Of a DNA stretch of 64,000 nt, positions 10,412 through 19,527 are shown piece by piece. The notes beneath the pieces were generated by a model, which did not search any database, was not told the DNA's origin, and was given only the letters and a program-made list of their open reading frames with translations. Position numbers and translations under genes: made by a program. Every line of letters starts with the position of its first letter. Positions within the stretch are counted from its first letter, which is position 1. This stretch comes from Catenaria anguillulae PL171. Its lineage: Eukaryota; Blastocladiomycota; Blastocladiomycetes; Blastocladiales; Catenariaceae. The stretch is from assembly GCA_002102555.1 (NCBI GenBank), contig MCFL01000097.1:1-64000 (forward strand), in the 5' to 3' direction.

Positions 10412-12955
10412 ATGCACCACCATCTCCCAGCCAACAACCACAACCCACCACCACTGCCGCCAAATCCGCCCCCCGGCCTGGCCGGCCTCGCCTGCGTCCC
10501 GAACCCGAGCTTCTGCAACCCATGCACCAACCCAACAACGGACCCGCGGCCATCCAACGTCGACCTCTTCAAGTGCCGCGTGTGCGCCCGCCTGCTCCAC
10601 ATCCCCGGGTGCGCCAACCCGGCCGTCACACTTCCCTGCGGCAACTCGCTCCATCGCAACTGCATCCCCGCAGCGCCCTCGGCCCACAAGCCCCCAGAGA
10701 CGGCCCGCGACTACTTTGACTGCCCCTTTGCCTGCTGCAAGCTCAAGGCACACCTCCGCGCTCCCGACGGCGTCCAGCCCAACTGCGATGCCGTCCTGCA
10801 GCATGTCGTTGCCAAGTGGGCCGATGTCAACCGCACGCTCGGCACCTCTGGCACAGGCTCCCTTCATCAGTCGCTGTCGTCGCTGTCGCTCTCTGGCAGC
10901 GAGGCCGACGGCGGGTGCTCAAGACAAAGTCAAAGCACAAGCCAAACCACAAGCCAAAGCGCAAGTCAGGCAAGGTGCTCGTGTGATCCAACAAGGCCAA
11001 GCCTGCTGTGCTCCTTCTGCAATGCCCTCAGGGCAAAGTTTGGCTCGTCATCCTCCTCGGCATCCATGAACTCGTCCAGCACAAGCGCAAGCACCGCCAG
11101 TCTCAAGTCGGCAAAGTCTGCCGCCGCACCGGTGTGTACGTGTCAGCCTCAGCCCGTGTCAAAGTCGTCGTCGTCATCGCTCTGCGGCAAAGGCGGTAGT
11201 CTTCGCAAACTGTTTATTCAAACGTTCTGCCCAAAGGCCAAGGCCGCCGCTGCCGCTGCCGTCGTAGCTCCCGATCAACCCGACGAAGCATCTGCATCCG
11301 AAAAGCAACCACTGTCACCCACCTTTTCCTCATCCACCTCATCCCTTCCCGGTGACACGGCCGCATCGGACGACGTGACCCACAAGCCCGACTGTCCCCT
11401 CTTCCCACTCCCACCTCTCCCTCCACCCGTCCAACCTTTACCCTACTCGGACTTTGAAGACCTGCTCGAATGCCAACTGTGCTACCAACTCTTGCACGAC
11501 CCGGTCACCTTGTACCCCTGCGGGCACACTGCGTGCCGCGCATGCATTCTGCGCACGCTCGACCACGCGCCACGGTGCTTTTTGTGCCGCACACCGCTCG
11601 AATCCTCATCCTATCTCACGTACCACGCGCACGCGCCCAACCGCACGCTACAAAAGTTTGTCTGGCACAACTTCCCGCGCGAATCATGGGTGCGCGCACA
11701 AGTGCTTGCCCTCGAGGCCCGCGACCTCTTGTCGCAGGTGCCCATCTTTATCTGCTCGCTCACGCTCCCGGGCGCGCCCGTCCATTTGCACGTGTTTGAG
11801 CCGCGGTACCGCCTCATGATGCGCCGCGTGACTGCCCCCGGAGCCCCGCGCTTGTTTGGCATGTGCATGCCCGACCCGCGTGGGCTTCCTGGGCCTGCGC
11901 AGTATGGCAGCATGCTCAAGGTCGACAGCTTGCAGTGGCTGCCCGATGGCCGGTGCTTGGTCCAGGCTCAGGCCGTGTATGCCATCAAAGTGACCGAGAC
12001 GGGATGTACCGATGGGTACTGCACGGCACGCGTGGTGCAGGTGCCCGACACGGATTTCCTGAGTTTGGACGATGCGTTGCCTGCCGAGATCAAGGAGGGC
12101 ATTCCGCGGGCGTGTCCTGCGGGCGGCGAGGGCAACGTCAAGGTGCGCGATCTCGTGTGCCATGCGAGCCGCAAGCTCGGCGTGTTTTTGGAGCGGCTGC
12201 CTAGTGTTCAGGCAAGGCACCAGTTTCTCAGCCAGTTTGGGTGCATGCCGTGCGACCCGGCGCTGTTTGCGTATTGGCTTGCGGGCGTGTTGCCCGTGCC
12301 CGTGCAGGAAAAGTACAAGCTGTTGGGCATGACGAGTGCAAGGGACAGGCTCATTACGGTGATGCGGTGGTTCAAGTGTGTCAGGGAGAGGTGTGCGCCA
12401 CCCCCGCGGCCCGCCGACGATGTGCCGCCGCCGCCTTACTCTGCTGCTGCTGCTCCACCCGCTACCCCCTCGTCAACGTCGACATCGGCCTCCACGGACA
12501 CCCTTCAATCGCCATCTGCCTCCGCTGCAGGCACAACTCGGCACCGGGCGTCGCTCCGCCGGCACCACTCGTCGCGGTCGTCCATGGCTTCCGACGCAAG
12601 CATGGGCGAGGCCGGCGACGAGGACGATGATGACATGGATGAGGATGACATGGACGACGACATGTATGACGACGATGAGGATTTCGAGGATGTCGACGAC
12701 TCGGACGACATGGACGTGGACGACGCAGAGTCGCCGCGCGCATCGTCAAGCAGCTCCACAACCGACTTGCGCACAAGTGGCAGACCAGCGACTTTGGTCC
12801 CGCCATTACCCACACATCCTGCTGCGGCTGGTGCTGGTGCAAGGAATCAAGCGCAGCCGCCGCCGTCGGCCGGGCATGTGCGCCACACCCCACGACACGA
12901 GGCCCGGCCGCCACCGCCGGAGGATGATCGCGACGATGCGTGCACCATCATGTGA
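10412..12955 (+). CDS. Double-RING/LON-domain protein with C-terminal CaaX box
   Basis: Probable E3 ubiquitin ligase of the LONRF type, encoded in one uninterrupted exon of 847 codons. Residues about 50-115 form a first, atypical RING-like Cys/His cluster starting FKCRVCARLL. After a Ser-rich low-complexity stretch, a canonical C3HC4 RING at about 350-395 reads ECQLCYQLL, CGHTACRAC and CFLCRTPL. A LON substrate-binding domain spans about 440-660, with the hallmark HVFEPRYR. A strongly acidic Asp-rich tract lies around 735-775. The last four residues are Cys-Thr-Ile-Met, a CaaX box with X = Met, predicting farnesylation and membrane attachment. There are no TPR repeats, unlike animal LONRF1-3. 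Met at 10412 follows leader-like sequence; an in-frame Met at 10292 would add 40 residues. E3 activity and lipidation are inferences. Confidence 0.85.
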   Translation: MHHHLPANNHNPPPLPPNPPPGLAGLACVPNPSFCNPCTNPTTDPRPSNVDLFKCRVCARLLHIPGCANPAVTLPCGNSLHRNCIPAAPSAHKPPETARDYFDCPFACCKLKAHLRAPDGVQPNCDAVLQHVVAKWADVNRTLGTSGTGSLHQSLSSLSLSGSEADGGCSRQSQSTSQTTSQSASQARCSCDPTRPSLLCSFCNALRAKFGSSSSSASMNSSSTSASTASLKSAKSAAAPVCTCQPQPVSKSSSSSLCGKGGSLRKLFIQTFCPKAKAAAAAAVVAPDQPDEASASEKQPLSPTFSSSTSSLPGDTAASDDVTHKPDCPLFPLPPLPPPVQPLPYSDFEDLLECQLCYQLLHDPVTLYPCGHTACRACILRTLDHAPRCFLCRTPLESSSYLTYHAHAPNRTLQKFVWHNFPRESWVRAQVLALEARDLLSQVPIFICSLTLPGAPVHLHVFEPRYRLMMRRVTAPGAPRLFGMCMPDPRGLPGPAQYGSMLKVDSLQWLPDGRCLVQAQAVYAIKVTETGCTDGYCTARVVQVPDTDFLSLDDALPAEIKEGIPRACPAGGEGNVKVRDLVCHASRKLGVFLERLPSVQARHQFLSQFGCMPCDPALFAYWLAGVLPVPVQEKYKLLGMTSARDRLITVMRWFKCVRERCAPPPRPADDVPPPPYSAAAAPPATPSSTSTSASTDTLQSPSASAAGTTRHRASLRRHHSSRSSMASDASMGEAGDEDDDDMDEDDMDDDMYDDDEDFEDVDDSDDMDVDDAESPRASSSSSTTDLRTSGRPATLVPPLPTHPAAAGAGARNQAQPPPSAGHVRHTPRHEARPPPPEDDRDDACTIM

Positions 12956-13756
12956 TTCGCTCGCTCTGCCGAATCGCTTGGTTGCACTTCGCCATGTTTT
13001 CTTTTGCCTGCTCTACCCCACGCCTTGCTGTCTGCTGCTCGGTCCATTCGTCTAGTCCTTGACATGTAATTATGTACCATCCTCCTCATTTCCGCCTGTG
13101 AACCGATTCGTTCACCAGCCTTCTCTTTTGTTTTTCTGCGCACTTCCATCACTTTTGTCATCCAACACGCAATAGCGATGTTCGTTTCTTTTTTCTTTGC
13201 ACATCTTGTTTGTCTCTTGTATACCTGTGGTCCTTTGTTGCTCCCTCGCCTGCGTCTCTGCATTTTGTCTCGCCGCTTTCGTCGCTATCCTTAGTTTTGC
13301 TTTCTGTCATGTATGTACTTGTGGATCCACCTTGTTTTCATTACTCACATACAGCCACACAGTTTTCTGCTTGTTCATTCATACACATTCTCGATAGTAC
13401 TTGACACGTTTGGGTTGATGTCGGCCCAAGGAGTGTTCCTTTTAGAGCATGGCTTTCACTACATACGATGAGTTGAGCCTTTCGGGCCGCTCTCTGTGTG
13501 CTTTCAACGCTTGGTTTCGAGCACCGTTGAGTGGCAAGAGTGGCAAGTCATCGAGAGCGCCGACAGACAACGAATTCAGGCGTCGCCGTCACAAAGTTTC
13601 GCCTCTCGAATGGAATTGGTCAAATGTTGTAACATAAATGACTCGAATGAGCCCGCTCAGGTACGATTCCCTTTCTTGTAAAAATACTATGCCGCTGGGC
13701 ATCAATGCCCCTCTCGGATCTGGGACGCAAAACTCCAGAGCGACTCCGCGCCACAC
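12956..13756. other. 3' flank of RING/LON gene, no gene seen
   Basis: T/C-rich sequence downstream of the RING/LON stop, probably 3' untranslated region and spacer. Only short chance open frames occur up to the left arm of the inverted repeat. Confidence 0.4.
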
Positions 13757-14115
13757 ATGACGTTGTCAATAACTTTCAAATGATTCATCATTCAATGCCA
13801 GCACGACTGTGGGAAACAGAAAGAACGCGAGATGCCCAAGTAACCCGTCACGGCCAAGCTCACCACAATGCTGACAACGGACCGTATACCTGCTCAGGAA
13901 CGGCTGTAGATCAGACGGGTACGTACTCCCGCCATGCATCCCCGACATCCCATATTGGTAGCTACGGACTGCAGGTGGCCGACGGTGGTGAGCGAGCTGT
14001 GAGGTCTTGAGAAAGGGACAAGGTCACACTGCCTGTCAACATTGGACAACACGAAAACAGTGGAAACACACAAATTAGCAACAAATCAATGAAATGAGTA
14101 TGATTGCGACGAGTC
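13757..14115 (+). repeat. Inverted repeat, left arm
   Basis: This stretch is the reverse complement of 16862-17226. The central 150 or so bases (about 13805-13995) match almost perfectly, apart from about 14 bases around 13908-13923 that are missing from the other arm. The outer parts are recognisable but diverged. The arms enclose the lipase gene. No coding potential was recognised. Confidence 0.85.
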
Positions 14116-15000
14116 TCATCGATCCCAATGGGCTCAGACAACCCGGCAGCTCAAGATGTTTCTGATTGATGTACGCTGGAATGCACAGACGCGGACGCGT
14201 CGCCATACAGGTCACGATGAGTGTGCTTGCGCATATCAAGAGTACATGCAGAAATTAATACCAAGCCCCGGGTGAGCCTTTCAGCAGCGGACGCACCGGT
14301 GCGGTCGATCCCGCCGGAGAGCTCTCAAGAGTTTTGTCCTTGTTCTTGAGATGCCGGCTACCAGAAAAACTTAGCGGCCGTCGTTGCGCGATAGAAGCCA
14401 AGAATTGCGCTTTGATTCTGGATTCGGTCCATGATCCCGCCATGTGAAAATAGGAACATGACCTGCACCAGTGTATTTGATTGCACAAGTCAGCCAATGT
14501 TTCGTCTTGTGCCAGTCCTCAGACCCGATTGCGCGGTTGCGGATGGTGGTTCTAGCAGGACCGACTCACGTAATCGTTGCTGGGGTTCGGGTGGACCGTT
14601 CCCGAACGTCCATGTGAGACGAGACATTTCTTCGGGCCTTTGTCAGATTCACGAGTACAAAGGAAGGCAGCGGTACGCTTGCGTTATACATAGACATACG
14701 TTCATTCATGTTGTACACCACGAGCATGCAAGGCAGATATTCACTGCTCAACGGTTAACACATGGATGGTGATTCGTTTCGGATCAAACGCGATCAAACA
14801 AGCAATACTATATAGGTAGGTACGGTGTCAGAGGATTGGAGTCCCTTCTGTCCACCGTCCATGAACGGATGCGCTTGTGCCTGAGAACGTGAATGAAATC
14901 GATCCTTGTCTTCAACACCAAGTAGCCCAAACATTGCACACTCTGGTGACCATCGCGGCCAAAGCACTGCTGGAAGTTGCGACCCAACCCGAAAGCGCTA

Positions 15001-15003
<3 letters not shown>
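14116..15003. other. Intergenic region upstream of lipase
   Basis: No open frame here shows family features. The region lies between the left inverted-repeat arm and the CT tract of the lipase promoter. Confidence 0.35.

Positions 15004-15042
<39 letters not shown>
15004..15042 (+). repeat. (CT)19 microsatellite
   Basis: Uninterrupted CT dinucleotide tract of about 19 units, about 35 bp upstream of a TATA box and about 215 bp upstream of the lipase start. Polypyrimidine/GA tracts in promoters can exclude nucleosomes; that role is inferred. Confidence 0.9.
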
Positions 15043-15044
<2 letters not shown>

Positions 15045-15076
15045 AGTCGAAGTCCCACGTGCCAATGCCTCCAGGG

Positions 15077-15082
15077 TATAAA
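15077..15082 (+). promoter_or_regulatory. TATA box of lipase gene
   Basis: TATAAA in the context GGGTATAAAGCC, 175 bp upstream of the lipase ATG and just after the CT tract. One of the few textbook TATA elements in the window, fitting an inducible secreted enzyme. Confidence 0.6.
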
Positions 15083-15256
15083 GCCCACGAGTCTCCATTC
15101 CAGCGTTACCCTTCCTGCCGCTGTCACCCTGAGAAAGATTCAACCCCTTCCAGCAATTCAATAGACCCGCCGTTCCGTCGTAACGTTTATCTAGAGCGTG
15201 TAGCATCCTCGACCACTCCTCCACGCCAAATCCGTCCACAAAGTCTCTCTTGCACC

Positions 15257-16460
15257 ATGCGCTGTGTTCTCGTCCTCATGGTAGCCCTTGCTGCAACTCT
15301 GGTCACTGCGTTTCCGCTCACTTCGGACCCGCCCGCAACCATTTCGGCTGACCTCGTTGCTCAAATCCAAGAGCTTTCTCCCGGCACGACTGAACGCGAT
15401 ATTCGCCTCGTGACCATGGGCATGCCGGAAGCTCAAGTCAAGGCCAAAGTCGCAGAGGCAATCCAAGACGGCGTGGATGGCTTCATGCCCGTGTACGGTA
15501 CTCCACCGCCACCTGGCGTGTCGCAGCTGGGCGAGTCCGAGCTGGACCAGCTTAAGAAGGTTGCGCATTATGCGGGCATCGCGTATTGTGGTGACAGCGA
15601 GTCGCTCATGAAGTGGACTTGTGGGACGAGGTGTCGCGAGTGCGTGATCTCTCGATATCTGCATCATGTCTCACCGAGTTTGTTTGTGTATACTAACCCT
15701 GGATCTCTGCTCCAATTTGTTTCTCCGGGGTAGTCAGATCACGAATGGTACCAAGACCCACGGCGTTTATGATGTCGCAGGTACCTTTGGCTACATTTCC
15801 GAGCGTCCATCGTCCAAGGAAATCTTTGTCGTGTTTCGCGGATCGGCCAACGTCCGCAATTGGCTCGACAACTTTGAGATGTGGCAACACGAATGGCCGT
15901 TCCAGCTGGCCGCCAACAAGTCAGCAAACAAGGTGAAGGTTCACAAAGGCTTTGTTGATGCGTACAGTAACCTGCGCGGTGCCATGACCAAGTCGCTGCG
16001 TGGCCTGCTCTCCGACGCAGGCAAAGAGGATTGGACCGTCGTCATCACTGGTCACTCGCTCGGTGCAGCCATGGCTACGATCGCTGCTGTTGACCTCATC
16101 AGCGCTGGAATCGGCTTGGATCCCGCAAAGGTGAAGTTGGCAGTCTTTCACTCGCCACGTGTCGGCAACTCGGAGTTCTCGCGCCTCGTGTCTGAGCTGG
16201 GCTTTGCAAAGGTTGAGCGTGTTGTACAAGACAACGACATTGTAGCACATGTGCCGGGAACCTGGCTCGGGTACGAACATATTGCAGGCGAAAAGTACGT
16301 CGTGTATGACCAAGTGTATGCATGCGAGGGCACAGAAGATCCTCGGTGTTCTGCGTCGCGGTTCCCGGTGTTGAACCTGATGGCGCATGCGCGCTTCTTG
16401 GACCGCCGATTGTTCTTTGGTGGGCTGGGCGGAGTCAAACTGCCATTTTTTTGCGATTGA
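15257..16460 (+). CDS. Secreted class-3 (fungal-type) triacylglycerol lipase
   Basis: Alpha/beta-hydrolase that should cleave acylglycerol esters outside the cell. Two exons (15257-15639 and 15734-16460) give 369 residues in frame. The N-terminus MRCVLVLMVALAATLVTAF is a clear signal peptide, followed by a propeptide-like acidic/Pro-rich segment. The nucleophile elbow is GHSLGAA. Upstream, FVVFRGS supplies the oxyanion region. NDIVAHVPG holds the catalytic Asp, and YEHIAGEKY holds the catalytic His. All three class-3 residues are therefore in place. Several Cys residues could form disulfides. The promoter has a CT tract and a TATA box. The gene is isolated between arms of an inverted repeat, which hints at past rearrangement or transposition. 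Substrate (lipase versus feruloyl esterase) is not decided by sequence. Confidence 0.92.
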
Positions 16461-16861
16461 CGGATAGTTGGGAGTGGCCGGATGCGTTGGGTTGGCGAAT
16501 CGTTGGTCGATCAAGCTTTTTTGCCATGAGTACATACGTGTTTGCTTGCAACATGAATCATTTTTGTTCTCTGAATGGATTGCTATTTACATGCCGGTAG
16601 TCCCCCAGGTCGCCGCCGACTGTACGCACATGTGGTTCCCTTCTCACTCACGATGCTTGGTATCTGGACGCCGCCCGACGCAAAGGGATGATGAAGAATG
16701 AAAGTGATTCTGATGTTGATGAATGACGCGTCACCTCGTTGTTGGTGTGGTGGGAACATATGTAAATACTCCAGTCAGCGACGTTGAACATTTGCCAACA
16801 TCCACTTCCATAAGTATGCATACTCTCATCAGATTCTCTGAAACCTTTCGGGGTCTAGAAC
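16461..16861. other. 3' flank of lipase, no gene seen
   Basis: Spacer between the lipase stop and the right inverted-repeat arm, with short chance frames only. Confidence 0.35.
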
Positions 16862-17226
16862 ACTCGTCGCAATCATTTGCATTTCATTGTTTAGTTGCTG
16901 CGCTTTTGAGTTCCCATGTGTTTGTTTTCTCTTCGCACGATAAGTTGCCAGGCAGAGTGACCTTGACCCTTTCTCAAGACCGAACCGCGAGCTCACCACC
17001 GTCGGCCACCTGCAGTCCGTAGCTACCAATAGGGGATGTCGGGGATGCATGGCGGGAGTACTACAGCCGTTCCTGAGCAGGTATACGGTCCGTTGTCAGC
17101 ATTGTGGTGAGCTTGGCCGTGACGGGTTACTTGGGCATCTCGCATTCCTTCTCTTTCCCACAGTCGTGCTCGTACATAAATATATTGAATGATGAATGCA
17201 TTGAAATTTGTCGATTGACAACGTTC
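16862..17226 (-). repeat. Inverted repeat, right arm
   Basis: Counterpart of 13757-14115 in opposite orientation. Near-identical core at about 16995-17165, with a deletion of about 14 bases near 17060 relative to the left arm. A short tandem duplication, GACGCAGACGTGT twice at about 17231-17256, lies just outside the outer end. Confidence 0.85.
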
Positions 17227-17471
17227 TGTGTGACGCAGACGTGTGACGCAGACGTGTTTTTGGTTTTCAGCAACAAAGCCTCCCAGCGATGGTAGTAACA
17301 GCCAGCAAAAAAAAAAAAAAATTGAGACATGTAGTCCCCCTTTTGTCTGTTACCTATCCAAATGAAACCATGAACGTGTATGAAAAACGAAAAAGACAAC
17401 TCCACAAGAGACGACCATAAACAACAACCTGGGCCCATAACTCATCGAACCGCCTTGCCCTACGAAATTTC

Positions 17472-18896
17472 TTACATGTCAAGGCACACGCCCCGCTTGA
17501 TCTTTCCCCATCCAATCAACCGCCAGTGCTTCTCGATACGCCTCGACAAGGCAATCTTCTCGCCGAGTTCGGTACAAGCGGGCGATGTCAACTGAATCTT
17601 TGCCATATCAGCCTTGACAGACACAACACGGCCACCGGTGGACGTGGATCCAATGTTGACCATGAGGACCTCGTTCTTTGCGAGCTTTTGGACCTTTGTC
17701 TGCTTCTTGTCGTCCGACTTGACACCCAACAACCGCCGCAGCAAGAAGTAATTGATTTCCAGCTCGGTGTAAATCTGGGGCAACTGGCCCACGGATCCAA
17801 GGACTTGGCCAACCAACCGATCGGCACGGCACAAGGTCGGGTCAATCTTTGTGCCCACGCCAATGAGGCCGCCGGGCACAGCGAACTTGAGGTCGTTGGA
17901 CTCGGTAAAGAGCGACACAATGCGCGAAAAGATGGGCTTGCACAAGATGCGGCCTTCCTGGTCCTTGGAAACAATGCCCGGACGCACCTCAATCTCATCG
18001 CCGAGCTTGAGCACGCCGCAAAGAATGGAGCCACCGGCAACGCCGCCCTTGAGGTCCTTGACTTCGGCGCCAGGCTTGTTGACGTCAAACGAGCGGATCA
18101 CAATGAGGCGTGGCGACGAGGTAAAGTCGCGCACGGGGATGGGGATCTTCTTGACAATGTATTCGTTGACGGCGTCAATGTTGTACTTGAGCTGGGCAGA
18201 GATCGGGATGATGGGTGCGCCGTCGGCAACGGTGCCTGATGTTGCACGCACAAGTGCAAGGGTGTCAGCGTGAATGCGCATGGTCGACTGATGAAAAACG
18301 ATAAAGAAACGTACCCTTGACAAAGTTAAGAATCTGTTGGTACTGCTCCTTTGCCTGGGTCTCCTTGATCAAATCGACCTTGTTTTGCAAAATCAAAATG
18401 TGCTTCAACTTCATAATCTCAATGGCGGCCAAATGCTCACTGGTCTGGGGCTGCGGGCACGTTTCGTTACCGGCAATCAAGAGCAAGGCGGCGTCCATGA
18501 CGGCGGCACCGTTCAACATGGTGGCCATCAAGATATCGTGACCGGGGCAATCGACAAAGGACACATGGCGCAGCAAGCGCATGGTGCCCGTGCAACCCTG
18601 GCGGGGCAAGGGAAGGTGGGCTCCTTGTCGGAGCGGTAGGATCCGTAGCATCCGGGGCGGTGGCACTCGGCTTCATTATCGCACTTGTAGACTTTGGCGT
18701 TGGCGTACCCGAGCTTGATGGTGATGTTGCGCTCGAGTTCGTTCTTGAAGCGGACGGTTTGGACGCCCGAGATGGCCTTGACGACGGTGGACTTGCCGTG
18801 GGCGACGTGGCCAATGGTGCCAATGTTGATGGTGGCCTGGCGCTCAATGACTTGAGGCGACAAGGGGTGGAGGGACGAGATGTCGAGGTCGGCCAT
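17472..18896 (-). CDS. GCD11: Translation initiation factor eIF2 gamma subunit (one-base frame break)
   Basis: GTPase that carries initiator Met-tRNA to the 40S ribosome as part of eIF2. Exon 1 is 18896-18315 and exon 2 is 18235-17472. Motifs in order are: G1 GHVAHGKST; the zinc-ribbon region with [17 protein letters not shown] (G3); NKVD (G4); SAQLKYN (G5); then the two beta-barrel domains, ending [14 protein letters not shown]. The reading frame is broken once at about 18608, in a run of four C on the coding strand. One extra C joins the two halves as PCPRQGC and also makes the intron phase agree, giving 448 residues. Nothing else is damaged and conservation is very high on both sides. This is an essential gene in other eukaryotes, so a base-calling loss is more likely than a real mutation. 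It diverges from the kinesin gene. Confidence 0.93.
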
Positions 18897-19527
18897 GATG
18901 GAAATCGGATGTGATGCGGTGCTTGGATCACAGTGAGAGTGTAGTGCGTTTGAATGTCAGAGGCGGCGTCGCTGTTCTTTACTGTCGACTGCAATTGAAA
19001 TGCATTGAATGAATGTTGGAACTGAACTGAGATTGATCCGATGATGCGATTCGTCCGTCGTGTCGTCGTGCATTGACAGCCGTACGTGCTGACCAGACGG
19101 CACGACGGCTCTGGCTTTGGCGTGTTGATGGCCGTCCGGTCACAGTCGGCTTGGCTTGAGTCAGACGAGCAACAGGTCCGTCCGGTCGTGACTCCACGTG
19201 AGCCGTTGGTGTGCACTCTGAGCTTCACTTCGTGCCATTTCATGCATGCCTCGAGCCATTTACATTCCACATTGGCAACGTACACACCGAGACTCCAGCA
19301 GGCCAAGCAACCCCCGGCAACGGCATCCCACACGCCAGTACTACCCACCTGCCGTGACACCGTGGTGGGGCGTCACTGATTCGTCCAGAGAGCCACCCAC
19401 CCACCGTCTCACGCAGTTGCCTCAATCAATCGATCGCTCGAACTCCGCCGATCTCCGCCTACACGTGCATTCCCAATCCATTCCACACTCAAGTATCGCC
19501 GCACTCAACGCACAGCTGGCAATCAAC
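18897..19527. promoter_or_regulatory. Divergent promoter region, eIF2-gamma/kinesin-7
   Basis: About 630 bp between two divergent start codons. No strong TATA box seen. C/A-rich stretches near 19400-19520 look like a leader of the kinesin gene. Confidence 0.4.

Noticed and set aside
15004-15042. CT tract as coding sequence (Leu-Ser repeats in a frame from 14906)
   Set aside because: The signal peptide of the lipase starts cleanly at 15257, downstream of a TATA box, so the tract is promoter.
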